Assembly: GCA_964527785.1 (NCBI GenBank)
Contig: CAZGNO010000045.1
Span: 1-30,509, forward strand
From: JADJXV01 sp964527785
Lineage (GTDB): Bacteria; Bacteroidota; Ignavibacteria; Kapaibacteriales; UBA961
Length of the DNA: 30,509 bases
Reading direction: 5' to 3'
Shown: piece after piece, positions 1 through 9,243 of the stretch
How positions within the stretch are numbered: the first letter of the stretch is position 1
Layout of the letters: every line of letters begins with the position of its first letter
Program-made: the position numbers and the translations under genes
The notes under the pieces: model-generated
What the model was told of the DNA's origin: nothing
The model's database searches: none
The model's input: only the letters and a program-made list of their open reading frames with translations

Positions 1-2
1 CA

Positions 3-56
3 TAGTCCGTAAAAAGGTATTTTTGTTGAAGTCAGGTGTAGCACCTGACTGGACTA
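3..56. repeat. Nested inverted repeat at window edge
   Basis: Arms AGTCAGGTG (30-38) and CACCTGACT (42-50) are perfectly complementary around a 3-nt loop. An outer pair, TAGTCC (3-8) and GGACTA (51-56), encloses them asymmetrically. No T-tract follows, so it is not a standard intrinsic terminator. It could be a dispersed palindromic repeat or the end of structure lying outside the window. The rest of 57-336 is AT-rich with no gene that I can support. Confidence 0.55.
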
Positions 57-336
57 GGAAGAAACTCAATACATTAATTGTTGCGTAACATCAGTGATTT
101 ATATATTAAATTTAAAAATAAACTTATTTGCTTTTGTAACATCTAACACAGTTATTGGATTATAGTGTTACTAAAGGACATTCAACTGTACTGCTTCCGG
201 AAATATTTTAGGGTTCTACGTAAGGAAAGCATGCTTTTATTGTCTTTTGCCATGTTAAGGAGTAACAACCCAATCGCCAATCTAAATCATATTTATAGTA
301 TTAGTTCACTTTTATACACCCTTTAAAGGAGTTTTT

Positions 337-3300
337 ATGAGATATTTTTCTCATTTTTTTGCTGTGCTGGCATTGATAGTATTAGCCGGATACTATCCCC
401 AATCTGCTCTTGCACAAACAAATGCATTTCCCTCATTTTATGAGGATTTTGAGTCGGGAGAGAATGGCTGGTCTACTTCCGGAGACCTTTCTACATGGGC
501 ATTGGGCTATCCGTCTTCTGCGGAAGTACAAAACCCTGCAAATGGATCTAACTGTTGGAAAACCAACCTTTCAGGTCCGTACAATTCAGATGAATATTCC
601 TATTTGGAGTCACCTGTATTCGATATGTCGTGTTTTACAAGTGACCCGTATCTAGGTTTTAACCACATCTATTTTACGGAGGATAACTATGACTTCCATT
701 GGGTTGAAATTTCTATTGATGGAGGAACATGGCAGAAACTTGGCAGTGCATGGGAAGCAACCAGTTGGTATCAATCATGGGAAGACGGGAATTCCGGTGA
801 TATTGTAGATGCATGGTGCGGTTATTATGCCTTTTGTAGTGGCTGGGAATATGCTGAGCACGTCCTTACCGGTGCTGCCGGAAGCAACAATGTTCGTATC
901 CGTTTTGTAATGAAAGCTGATGGCAGTATCCAAGAAGATGGTGTTGCTGTAGACGATATACAGATTTTCCTTCCCGGTGTTGAGCTGGCTACTCCTACAT
1001 TAGCAACTCCAAATAATAGCTCAACAGGTGTAACGCTTACTCCAAATTTGTCATGGCAAGCTGTGGGCTGTGCTGATGACTATACTGTACAAGTTGCAAC
1101 AGATGCAGCTTTTACATCGGTAGTGTTTAATGAAGTAGTTGCAGGAACTACTACCGGTATAGGTACGTTAAGCTATCTTACTACCTATTATTGGAGAGTA
1201 CAAGCAAATAGAAACCCGATGATTAGTCAATGGTCTACTGTGTATGACTTTACAACAGTTGCACCTCCACCTGCTATTCCGACCCTTGCTACTCCTACAA
1301 ATGCTGAAAAAGCTGTTACAATACAAAATTCAACTCTGGTATGGAATGTTTCAACAGGTGCTACAACATATCGTGTTCAATTTTCTAACGACAATCTGTT
1401 TTCTTCAACCATCATAGATAATACTACCGGCGCAAACTTTGCATCATTACCCCAGTTGACGAATTTCACTACATACTACTGGCGAGTAAATGCTACTAAC
1501 TCAAGTGGTACAAGTGAGTGGTCTGATGTTTGGAGTTTCAGAACTGTACTTTCTTCTTCAACGCTAGTTTCACCTTCAAATGGAGAAACTTATATTACAA
1601 ACCCGGCTACAGTTGTATGGCAAAATGTAAACGGTGCAGATCATTACTGGATTCAAATTGCTACTGATCAAGATTTTACAACAATTGTAAATGAAAATAC
1701 AAATTCCACTCTACTTAGCTACCAAGTCCCAAGTTTGAATAGTAATACCAGATACTATTGGAGAGTAAAGGCAGTAACACCTGACGGTGAAACAAGCAAT
1801 TGGTCAGAAGTTCGCAGTTTTACTACAATTATTGCTACCCCACTTCTTTCTTTACCACTTGACGGTAAACTTGATTTGCCTACTTCAGTACCGTTTGAAT
1901 GGAATTCGGTAAATGGTGATGTTCAGTATAACATTCAAGTTTCAGTTGATGTTAGCTTTATCTCATCTATCATCATTGACAGAACTTATCCTACTATAAA
2001 TCAGACGATTACAGGTTTTGCCAACAATACAGTTTACTACTGGCGTGTTCGAGCAGTAAGTTCATCATCAGGAAATAGCGGTTGGTCAACTATTCGCAGT
2101 TTCTCGACAGTTGTAGCTCCTACTGTTGGCGAACTTCCTGTAGATAAAGTAAAAGGTTTGCACCTTCCTGTCACACTTCAATGGACTTCATCCGGTAAAA
2201 AGGTTCTCTATCAAGCTCAGATATCTACAGATGAAACTTTCAAAACAATAGTATCGGACGTCTCAAGAATTGAAAGTATTTCCAGTCAGTTTAGCCAGTA
2301 TGAAGGTCTCAAAAACAACACCACATACTACTGGCGCGTTCGTCCTGAAAGCAGCACAGGTATAAATATTAGCTGGTCACCTACTCGCAGTTTCACAACA
2401 GTTGTTGCAAAAACGGCTCTTACTTCCCCGGCAAACAATTCAGGAAGCCAGTTATTGAGTGTTCAGCTAAAATGGAACCCAGTAGAAGGTGCTTCAACAT
2501 ACAAAGTACAGTTCTCAACAGACAAAACGTTTACAACTACAATTGTGAACGAAGATAATATTTCCGCAACTCAGTTTTCTGTAGCAAATCTTGCAGTTAA
2601 TACCATTTATTACTGGCGCGTTCAAGCTAACAGCATTGATAACGGTACAGGTGTTTGGTCAGATACATGGAAATTCTCTACAGGTCTAGCTCCGGCAGGT
2701 ATTCCTATACTAGACTCTCCTTCCAATAACAAGGTGAATCAACCGATAGTTTTTGATTTCAAATGGAATCCTGCTGATAATGCCCTTACTTATCATTTAC
2801 AAGTTTCCAAAACTCAAGATTTTGAAAACATTGTTCTGAACGAGGATGCCATTGCATCTTCATCATTCGCAGCAAGCGGATTAGAATTGGGTTCTACATA
2901 CTATTGGAGATTGAGATCAGCGAATGCATTGGGCTTGAGCGAGTGGTCTGAGTCATGGAAATTTACTGTTATTCCTGCTGCTCCTGCATCCCCATCTCTC
3001 GTTACGCCTGCTGATAAAGCAGTGAAACAGCAACCTGTTTCTCTTACATTGCAATGGGCAAAATCTGCGCTTGGCGGAGAAGTAGAAAGCTATCACGTTC
3101 AAGTATCAACTGCCGAAGATTTTAGTACTACTGTTCTTGATGAAGCAGCTGTTACAACAAATTCATACACTTTAAGTAACCTCAATGGTAAAACACTTTA
3201 CTATTGGAGAGTATCGGCAAAAAATGCCGGTGGTAACAGTGAGTGGACATCAGTATGGAGCTTTACAACCGATGAAAAAACAGGAGTTAGCTCTTCTGAC

Positions 3301-3573
3301 AATGAACTTGGCGTAGTTCTTAATGCAGTTTCCCCTAATCCTGTACAAGCATCTGCCCTCGTTCAATTTACTAATCCGATTACAATTCATAAAGCTACCC
3401 TCAAAATCTACTCGATTAGCGGTATTGAAGTTTTTTCAATGGTAGAAAATGAATTGCAATCAGGCAATCATGCCTATAATTGGAATACATCAGATGTACC
3501 TTCAGGAGTATATATTGTTAAATTGACTGCCGATAATACTGTTCAATCAGTTACTGTCAATGTAGCAAAATAA
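337..3573 (+). CDS. Secreted Fn3-repeat protein with T9SS type A sorting domain
   Basis: This is a 1078-residue secreted or cell-surface protein. A Sec signal peptide covers residues 1-27 (hydrophobic core, ending SALAQ). Residues about 28-215 form a beta-rich, Trp/Tyr/Asp-rich domain resembling a MAM or jelly-roll module (FEDFESGENGW-like start). About eight Fn3-like repeats of roughly 95 residues follow, each with a YYWRV-type strand (first near residue 285, last near 955) and a WS-x-SFTT ending. The last 80 residues (SPNP start, GVYIVKL near the end) match a T9SS type A C-terminal sorting signal. Expected route: Sec export, then T9SS across the outer membrane with CTD cleavage. A strong ribosome site AAAGGAG (325-331) lies 5 nt before the ATG. 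It is followed by a terminator, so it is probably monocistronic. The ligand is unknown; adhesion is inference. Confidence 0.9.
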   Translation: MRYFSHFFAVLALIVLAGYYPQSALAQTNAFPSFYEDFESGENGWSTSGDLSTWALGYPSSAEVQNPANGSNCWKTNLSGPYNSDEYSYLESPVFDMSCFTSDPYLGFNHIYFTEDNYDFHWVEISIDGGTWQKLGSAWEATSWYQSWEDGNSGDIVDAWCGYYAFCSGWEYAEHVLTGAAGSNNVRIRFVMKADGSIQEDGVAVDDIQIFLPGVELATPTLATPNNSSTGVTLTPNLSWQAVGCADDYTVQVATDAAFTSVVFNEVVAGTTTGIGTLSYLTTYYWRVQANRNPMISQWSTVYDFTTVAPPPAIPTLATPTNAEKAVTIQNSTLVWNVSTGATTYRVQFSNDNLFSSTIIDNTTGANFASLPQLTNFTTYYWRVNATNSSGTSEWSDVWSFRTVLSSSTLVSPSNGETYITNPATVVWQNVNGADHYWIQIATDQDFTTIVNENTNSTLLSYQVPSLNSNTRYYWRVKAVTPDGETSNWSEVRSFTTIIATPLLSLPLDGKLDLPTSVPFEWNSVNGDVQYNIQVSVDVSFISSIIIDRTYPTINQTITGFANNTVYYWRVRAVSSSSGNSGWSTIRSFSTVVAPTVGELPVDKVKGLHLPVTLQWTSSGKKVLYQAQISTDETFKTIVSDVSRIESISSQFSQYEGLKNNTTYYWRVRPESSTGINISWSPTRSFTTVVAKTALTSPANNSGSQLLSVQLKWNPVEGASTYKVQFSTDKTFTTTIVNEDNISATQFSVANLAVNTIYYWRVQANSIDNGTGVWSDTWKFSTGLAPAGIPILDSPSNNKVNQPIVFDFKWNPADNALTYHLQVSKTQDFENIVLNEDAIASSSFAASGLELGSTYYWRLRSANALGLSEWSESWKFTVIPAAPASPSLVTPADKAVKQQPVSLTLQWAKSALGGEVESYHVQVSTAEDFSTTVLDEAAVTTNSYTLSNLNGKTLYYWRVSAKNAGGNSEWTSVWSFTTDEKTGVSSSDNELGVVLNAVSPNPVQASALVQFTNPITIHKATLKIYSISGIEVFSMVENELQSGNHAYNWNTSDVPSGVYIVKLTADNTVQSVTVNVAK

Positions 3574-3640
3574 TCGTCCCTTCATACGAACGTTTCTTTG
3601 TGTACACTGTATCGGTGTCCATTTAGGAGTTCACCGAATG

Positions 3641-3680
3641 CCCTTGCATTCCTCTTAGGGGGAAGCAAGGGTTTTTTATT
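3641..3680 (+). terminator. Intrinsic terminator of the Fn3/T9SS gene
   Basis: CCCTTGC (3641-3647) pairs with GCAAGGG (3665-3671). The stem continues inward, after one bulged A, with TTCC/GGAA (3649-3652 and 3661-3664). It is followed directly by six T residues and ATTT. It lies 68 nt after the stop codon. Confidence 0.85.
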
Positions 3681-3774
3681 TCAACCGCTATAATCGGAAG
3701 CACTAAAATCGCCGTTGATTCGACTTAGCAATGGTTATTCAACTTTATTTATTTATTTAACCTAATTTATACCT

Positions 3775-4509
3775 ATGAAAAGAATTATGAAATTTGTTGT
3801 GATTGTTACTTTCCTCACCGGTATCTCTACAATCACTGCAACGGCACAATTATTTGATAAGATTGGCAGAGAGGCAGCAAAAATGCTTTCGGGTGGAAGT
3901 GGATTAAGCCAAGAAGATGCTGCAAAAGGAATCAAAGAAGCACTAATAAACGGGGTAACCAAAGGTACTGATTTAGCTTCAAAATTGGATGGGTATTACA
4001 AGAACCCTGAAATTAAAATCCCCTTTCCACCCGAAGCAAAAAAAGCTGAAAGTATGCTTCGTTCCATTGGCATGGGCAAGCAAGCAGACGATGCAATTCT
4101 TTCGATGAACCGTGCCGCTGAGGATGCAGCAGTCGGAGCAAAAGATATATTTGTAGATGCTGTAAAGCAAATGTCAATCCAAGATGCTTTATCAATTATC
4201 AAAGGCGATACCAGTGCAGCTACAAACTTTTTGAAACGCACAACCTCAACAAAACTAACAGAGAAATTCACCCCTGTTATCAAGAAGTCACTGGATAAAG
4301 TAGATGCAACCAAGTATTGGACAACTGCTATGAACGGCTACAATCGGATACCTATGGTCGAAAAAATCAACCCCGATTTAACAGCATTTGTTACACAAAA
4401 AGCTATGGACGGATTGTTCTCAATGATTGCAAAAGAAGAGGGTCTGATTCGGCGCGATCCTCTTGCTCGGACTTCAGAAATACTTAAGAAAGTGTTTGGA
4501 AAGAAATAA
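3775..4509 (+). CDS. DUF4197 family protein, exported
   Basis: This 244-residue protein has an N-terminal signal sequence (about residues 1-24, ending ITATA). The rest, mostly alpha-helical, is DUF4197: LFDKIGREAAKML near the start, LSQEDAAKGIKEAL, and the KDIFVDAVKQMSIQDALSII block typical of the family. The family is widespread in Bacteroidota and Proteobacteria, has no established biochemical role, and is predicted to be periplasmic. The length matches the family (about 220-250). There is no clear Shine-Dalgarno; the ATG is chosen because it gives a complete signal peptide, and a second in-frame ATG three codons later is an alternative. It ends at a bidirectional terminator shared with the convergent glycosyltransferase. 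Confidence 0.85.
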   Translation: MKRIMKFVVIVTFLTGISTITATAQLFDKIGREAAKMLSGGSGLSQEDAAKGIKEALINGVTKGTDLASKLDGYYKNPEIKIPFPPEAKKAESMLRSIGMGKQADDAILSMNRAAEDAAVGAKDIFVDAVKQMSIQDALSIIKGDTSAATNFLKRTTSTKLTEKFTPVIKKSLDKVDATKYWTTAMNGYNRIPMVEKINPDLTAFVTQKAMDGLFSMIAKEEGLIRRDPLARTSEILKKVFGKK

Positions 4510-4531
4510 TTTTTTTCCTGTGATTCGTTAA

Positions 4532-4567
4532 ATAAAAAAGCCCGTGGAGCAATTAGCTCTGCGGGCT
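4532..4567. terminator. Bidirectional intrinsic terminator
   Basis: AGCCCGTGGAGC (4539-4550) pairs over 12 bp, with two G-T wobbles, with GCTCTGCGGGCT (4556-4567) around a 5-nt loop. On the minus strand the stem is followed by a run of T (complement of the A-tract 4533-4538), so it is strongest for the glycosyltransferase. It can also stop the DUF4197 transcript coming the other way. Confidence 0.85.
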
Positions 4568-4594
4568 CTTCATTTTCATCATGTTTATATCACT

Positions 4595-5707
4595 CTACCG
4601 AAATATTTGCCCTTTCCAAACTACCTCTTTTTTCAGTAAGGAAATTGGCATCACTAATTCCAAAATAATAATAAACCCGACTGCCAAAAAAGCCCAGCCA
4701 ATTTTTCTTTTCCTTTTAAGGATTGCAAGGATAGGAGCAATTACTACAAAATCACCAACAACACGAATTCCAAAAATTATGGGTAGTAGCCAATAATGAC
4801 TATTAATAACAGCAGTAGCTATGCAAATCCACAACGAAGCAGAAAATGCAACGAATACTACAGCACGCCATCCTAAATCAACCCCGCCTCGCAACCAACG
4901 GTGATGCTGCAACACATACTCTCGTAAGGTTTCACATGGAAGGGTTGTAACCACCGCAAGCGGACTGCATACATACCGCACTGTCCATCCTTTAGCAAAA
5001 ATTGCTTGCAATAATGCCAAATCCTCTGTTACAGAGAATCTAATATTTGCATAGCCGCCAACACTTTCAAAAGCTGAACGTCTTACTCCCAAATTATTTC
5101 CATAGCATCCGAGCGGTTGCCCTATCCCCACTCCGGCGCACGCCATTGTATGATTCATTATCCATTCGATAGCTTGCATTTGTTCAAAGAAGGTGTCTGC
5201 CTTTATCAATGTAAATGACGGCACTAGACCTACTTTAGGATTGGAAAATTGGCGAGCCATCGTGGTAATCCACTCTTTTTCAACAGTGCAATCCGCATCT
5301 GTCATCAGAATAATATCACCGTTTGAATTATCAATTCCGGCTTGCAGTGCACCTGGTTTACCTTGTAGATTTTTTGATGTACGAGCTTCGGTTAGAGTAA
5401 GGATTTTGAGGTTAGAGTAATCCGATTGGAGTGATTGGAGTACTCTTGCTGTCGCATCTGTAGAACGGTCATTCACTACGATAATTTCATACTTGTCTAA
5501 TGGATAATTACTGTTAGAAAGTGATTCAATACACGTCCTAATTTTCGTTTCTTCATTTCGAGCAGGCACAATTACCGATACAAAAAGTGCGCCTGTTTCC
5601 CCAGCGTCGGATATGAATTTTGAGCGTTCCCGAGCAGCACCAAAGACAAACGTAAAAATACGGAAGCCATATAATACCGCAGAAATAATATATAAAAATG
5701 CTATCAT
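4595..5707 (-). CDS. Membrane glycosyltransferase family 2 (processive type)
   Basis: A 370-residue inner-membrane GT2 enzyme. One N-terminal membrane segment (residues about 3-24) precedes a GT-A catalytic domain: VSVIVPARNE (43-52), VVNDRS (77-82), the metal-binding DAD (137-139), the acidic TED (227-229) and the QHHRW acceptor-site motif (267-271). About three membrane segments follow (roughly 283-303, 306-330, 338-358). The Q-x-x-RW motif with C-terminal membrane helices is typical of processive or lipid-linked synthases such as hyaluronan/cellulose-like GT2 and ceramide glucosyltransferase-like enzymes. Donor and acceptor sugars cannot be read from the sequence. No Shine-Dalgarno is visible. 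A 12-bp palindrome (5718-5729) sits 11 bp upstream of the start. It is alone on its strand. Confidence 0.88.
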   Translation of the reverse strand: MIAFLYIISAVLYGFRIFTFVFGAARERSKFISDAGETGALFVSVIVPARNEETKIRTCIESLSNSNYPLDKYEIIVVNDRSTDATARVLQSLQSDYSNLKILTLTEARTSKNLQGKPGALQAGIDNSNGDIILMTDADCTVEKEWITTMARQFSNPKVGLVPSFTLIKADTFFEQMQAIEWIMNHTMACAGVGIGQPLGCYGNNLGVRRSAFESVGGYANIRFSVTEDLALLQAIFAKGWTVRYVCSPLAVVTTLPCETLREYVLQHHRWLRGGVDLGWRAVVFVAFSASLWICIATAVINSHYWLLPIIFGIRVVGDFVVIAPILAILKRKRKIGWAFLAVGFIIILELVMPISLLKKEVVWKGQIFR

Positions 5708-5908
5708 TGAATGAATGATAAGTACTTATTTTTCAGAAGTTGAACAATTAGCAGTGGTGTAATACACTTGGTGTCATTGTCGTTTTGATTTTTGTCAGAA
5801 GTAAATTTCATTTATCTTTTCAATTATACCCGAATTCAGAAGTTTATTGCCGTTGAAACTTATTACAATGTAAGTAAGGGGACAAAAATAATCGTATTAT
5901 TCGAATAG

Positions 5909-6011
5909 CTGTCATTCTGATGGAGTCTTCGACTGAAGAATCTCAGCTATGCACTACAAAAACTGGACTGAACAGCATACGGAGATTCTTCGCTGCCGCT
6001 CAGAATGACTG
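5909..6011 (-). repeat. Palindromic dispersed element, copy A
   Basis: Outer arms GTCATTCTGA (5911-5920) and TCAGAATGAC (6000-6009) and inner arms GAAGAATCTC (5935-5944) and GAGATTCTTC (5982-5991) fold into a two-part hairpin. It is the same family as copies at 23794-23897 and 27005-27106, but in the opposite orientation: the asymmetric spacer with GGAGTCTTCGACT is on the left here. The rest of 5708-6340 has no gene I can support. Confidence 0.85.
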
Positions 6012-6323
6012 AACTAAATTTAGCAATTTAATCTGTCCCAGTACTTAATTATCAATAACCAAATTTGAAATTGTGATAGTTGTTTCAGTTCTCTATGATT
6101 CTGCATATTCGACCATTTATTGCAAAGATACGTATTGTTTTTTGACCTTCAATCGGAATTGTCAATTGTTCATTTACCTGATTAGAAAATACTGGAAATT
6201 TGTATTAAACTGTGACCTACAAATTACACTTCAAGCACTATTTGATTGCCATAAAAATTCTACATTTCGAGATTTTCACCAAACATTTTCTCACAACCTA
6301 CGTCTTGCAATTACATACGTATC

Positions 6324-6329
6324 TATAAT
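6324..6329 (+). promoter_or_regulatory. Candidate -10 box upstream of MATE gene
   Basis: A perfect TATAAT lies 60 nt before the MATE start codon. TTGCAA at 6305-6310 is too close for a standard spacer, so the -35 is unclear. If it is used, the transcript would begin close to the hairpin at 6339-6366. Confidence 0.3.
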
Positions 6330-6338
6330 AGAGCATTG

Positions 6339-6369
6339 AAAACCTTTTCCAACAGGTAAAGGTTTTTTT
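6339..6369 (+). terminator. Terminator-like hairpin just before MATE ribosome site
   Basis: AAAACCTTT (6339-6347) pairs over 9 bp with AAAGGTTTT (6358-6366), and the T-run extends to 6369. The AAAGAGG ribosome site begins 5 nt later. No convincing gene lies upstream, so it either ends an unannotated small transcript or acts as a leader attenuator for the transporter. Confidence 0.6.
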
Positions 6370-6389
6370 ATTTAAAGAGGTTGGACTAC

Positions 6390-7802
6390 ATGAATCAAAA
6401 AGGAACTAACGATGAATCTCCCAAAGAACTACCTACCCAGCTAACCGGATTAAAGCGTGGCAGAGTGGATATGCTCAATGGTGCTGTTGTTCCCACGCTC
6501 CTATCGTTTGCCCTGCCTCTTGCGTTTAGTTTTGTAGTGAATATGCTATATTCGTTGATTGACACCTATTTTGTGAGCAGATTAGGGTCATCGGCTATTG
6601 CTGCTATAGGAATAAGCGAGCAGCTAGGTTTTTTCATTTTCAACTTCGGGAGCGGGTTTGCAATCGGTACCGGGATAATCGTTGCGCGTCGCATCGGTGA
6701 GGGCAATCGAAAACTTGCAAACTACACAGCAACCCAAGCTGTACTTTCAATGCTTGTTTTCTCGATTCTTATCTCTATTATCCTCTACTTTTGTCTGGGT
6801 TGGATACTCGACACGATGAATTTGCAGCTGGATGTTGCGCATTTAGCCAAACTGTATCTGACTGCACTATTATTTGGTGTACCCGGAAATTTCATTACAT
6901 TTCAAATTAATTCCATTGTTCGCTCTTCGGGAAATGCAATTTTCCCTATGCTTATTCTGCTTCTCACTACTGTTTTGAATGCAATACTCGCACCTATTCT
7001 TATTTTTGGCTTTGGTCCAATTCCCGAACTGGGAATGACGGGTGCTGGACTTGCAACTGCCTTTGCTCAGCTAATTGGAGGAGTCATATCAGTATCTATG
7101 CTTATTTCAGGTAGAACCGGTATCAGATTTATGATGGATAGAATGAAATTAGACTTTGAACTTATCGCTCGAATCGCTAAACAAGGAATCCCTGCATCAC
7201 TTCAAATGTTCTCGGTAAGTATTTCTCGGATAGCCCTTTTCAAATTTGCCAGTACTTTCGGCACGAGTGTAGTTGCTGCATATACTCTGGGGCTAAAGGT
7301 AGATTTGCTTATCTTTATGAGTGTTTTTGCGATTGGTATCGCAGTGGAAACCGCAACAGGACAAAATTTGGGTGCAGGTCAAATCAAGCGAATTTTTCAA
7401 TTTCATCGTTCAGCCATATATATCCTTTTGATGATAGTCGGTTTTCTCGCGATAAATGTCTTTTTATTTGCTGATAATTTTGCAGGGATTTTCACAAAAG
7501 ACATTGTTATTATCCAAGAGACCACCCGTTATCTGCATACTGCTGTTTTTGGGTATGTTTTTTTTGCGATGGGTTTGGTAACTACTCGCGTTATTAGTGG
7601 TGCAGGTGCATCGTTCCGAAGTATGACAATTGTAGGAGGCTCTTTGATTTTCCTTCAAGTACCTCTCGCCTACTCTCTTTCCCATTTTACCGGCTGGGGG
7701 CAGCAAGGAATATGGTTTGGCGTAGTCGGAGGGTATATGCTATTTACAGGGATTGCTTTTGTAGAGCTATCTCGTAGAAAATGGCTGAGCGTGAAAGTGT
7801 AA
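6390..7802 (+). CDS. MATE family multidrug/Na+ efflux transporter
   Basis: A 470-residue polytopic inner-membrane protein with about 12 hydrophobic segments in two homologous halves. The first half contains LPLAFSFVVNMLYSLIDTYFVSRLG and the G-x-G-x-G-rich GSGFAIGTGIIVARRIGEGN region; the second half repeats this pattern (VETATGQNLGAG). This is the MATE (MatE) fold, which exports cationic compounds using Na+ or H+ gradients. The substrate cannot be told. I start at the ATG 6390, nine codons' worth of context being non-homologous before it: AAAGAGG (6374-6380) is spaced 9 nt from this ATG, whereas the TTG at 6381 would abut the ribosome site. It is convergent with the PD40 gene, only 37 bp away. 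Confidence 0.92.
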   Translation: MNQKGTNDESPKELPTQLTGLKRGRVDMLNGAVVPTLLSFALPLAFSFVVNMLYSLIDTYFVSRLGSSAIAAIGISEQLGFFIFNFGSGFAIGTGIIVARRIGEGNRKLANYTATQAVLSMLVFSILISIILYFCLGWILDTMNLQLDVAHLAKLYLTALLFGVPGNFITFQINSIVRSSGNAIFPMLILLLTTVLNAILAPILIFGFGPIPELGMTGAGLATAFAQLIGGVISVSMLISGRTGIRFMMDRMKLDFELIARIAKQGIPASLQMFSVSISRIALFKFASTFGTSVVAAYTLGLKVDLLIFMSVFAIGIAVETATGQNLGAGQIKRIFQFHRSAIYILLMIVGFLAINVFLFADNFAGIFTKDIVIIQETTRYLHTAVFGYVFFAMGLVTTRVISGAGASFRSMTIVGGSLIFLQVPLAYSLSHFTGWGQQGIWFGVVGGYMLFTGIAFVELSRRKWLSVKV

Positions 7803-7839
7803 TTCTTGAACTTAATTTTCACCTAGTTAACTAATTCCC

Positions 7840-9042
7840 TTACTTCATCAATAAGATTCCTTGAGTATCTTGGTTACCATTCACTTTTACTTCAAAATAA
7901 TACTTACCGGGTGGAACACGTTTTTTATTTTTATCATTACCATCCCATACAAATGATTGCCGACCTGAAAGCACTTGTCCCATAGAAAACGAACGGATGG
8001 TTTCATTATCATTGTCAATTGAAATCTCTACCTCACCGTCATCAGCTTGTTGCCAACTTACTAGGTTTACTTCTTCCAAAATACTTGGAACTGTAGCTGC
8101 AAAAACATCATAACCACCCTGACCTCCTGTAATATCCGTTCTTGTTGAAGAAAAGTACATAGTATTTCCACTACTGTTTAAGCAAATAAATTGATCAGTA
8201 TCATCAGTATTGATAGGTTTCCCCAGATTGACAGGTTTCGACCATTTCCCGTTTGAGTCTAAGCGAGAGTAATAGAAATCTGTTTTTCCAAAGTTTGGCC
8301 AATGGCTGTCTGATGCGAAAAATAATGTTCGATTGTCTGCAGCTATGTATGGTGAATTTTCAATTCCACCGGTATTTATTTCTTTTGGCAGAAGCTCTGC
8401 CGGCATCCATTTATTGGCTTCAGTATTGTAATCTGAATACCAAATATCAAAGACTGTGTTTTCAATTGTACTTTGTCTGGCTGACGTAAAATACAAACGC
8501 TTGTTATCAGGCGATATTGAGGGTTGTGCATCCCAAAAAGATGTATTGACATTCCATCCAAGATTAAACACCCCTTCAATAATAATTGTATCTTCTCTAA
8601 AAGCTATATTAGCAACATAAATATCGCAGTCACCCATTCCATACCCTCGATTACAACCCGTAAAGTACAATCGTTTCTTATCGAGTGAAATACTTGCAGC
8701 ACCTTCATTGAAATAGGTATTTAGTCCTAACTTTCCTTTGTTTTGAGGAGGGTCGGGATTGAATGGCGGAAAGAAGAGAGTGTCTTGGTTCATTTTCTTT
8801 AATGCCATCCATATATCATGAGATGAAGTGCCTTCTTTGGTCATTTGGCTTCCACTGCGGTCAGAAACGAAAAACATTGTACCGTCATAACTTATACAGG
8901 GTGCATAATCCATTCCGGATGAGTTAAAGTCTTTACCGAGGTTAATTACTTTTGCATTTTTGTAGGGTGATTCCACCTGAGCATTCATTGTAATGGTAAG
9001 TATTTCAAAGAGTATGGTAAGGAGTATTACGGTAAATTTCAT
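7840..9042 (-). CDS. Secreted PD40 beta-propeller protein with FlgD-like C-terminal domain
   Basis: A 400-residue exported protein. It has a signal peptide (1-22, ending TMNAQ) and about five PD40/TolB-type blades, recognised by repeats such as SISPDNKRLYFTSAR, SYDGTMFFVSDRSG and CLNSSGNTMYFSSTR (blades near 46-60, 114-145, 172-205, 228-260, 283-318). The C-terminal 70 residues (SFVWDGND, VPPGKYYFEVKVNG near 363-388) look like the FlgD Ig-like fold often found at the end of secreted Bacteroidota proteins. There is no OmpA domain, so it differs from the 24430-26913 protein. Its role is unknown; propellers of this type usually bind proteins in the periplasm or at the surface. No Shine-Dalgarno is visible. 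Confidence 0.85.
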   Translation of the reverse strand: MKFTVILLTILFEILTITMNAQVESPYKNAKVINLGKDFNSSGMDYAPCISYDGTMFFVSDRSGSQMTKEGTSSHDIWMALKKMNQDTLFFPPFNPDPPQNKGKLGLNTYFNEGAASISLDKKRLYFTGCNRGYGMGDCDIYVANIAFREDTIIIEGVFNLGWNVNTSFWDAQPSISPDNKRLYFTSARQSTIENTVFDIWYSDYNTEANKWMPAELLPKEINTGGIENSPYIAADNRTLFFASDSHWPNFGKTDFYYSRLDSNGKWSKPVNLGKPINTDDTDQFICLNSSGNTMYFSSTRTDITGGQGGYDVFAATVPSILEEVNLVSWQQADDGEVEISIDNDNETIRSFSMGQVLSGRQSFVWDGNDKNKKRVPPGKYYFEVKVNGNQDTQGILLMK

Positions 9043-9243
9043 AGGTAAGATAAATTGATGTTTTTATGAATATTCGTTATTATTATTTCTTGCTATTGTA
9101 TTTAATGTTTCGCTTTCTTCATTCACACCGTAAGAACTTAGTACTGAACGAATAATAATAAAGGTAATTCTTTAAATACGTCTCAAAAAAATCTATCGCA
9201 ATATTACATAATTTAAAGACGCAATCCAACTGATACTATATGT

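Noticed and set aside
6073..6339. 88-codon GTG frame ending at the hairpin before the MATE gene
   Set aside because: No ribosome site, Cys/Phe/Tyr-rich composition unlike the neighbouring proteins and no domain; the region looks non-coding.
6381..6389. TTG start for the MATE gene
   Set aside because: It would sit directly against the AAAGAGG site with no spacer; ATG 6390 has correct spacing.
7803..7839. Palindrome TAGTTAACTA between the MATE and PD40 genes as a terminator
   Set aside because: Short AT palindrome without a G-C stem or clear T-run.
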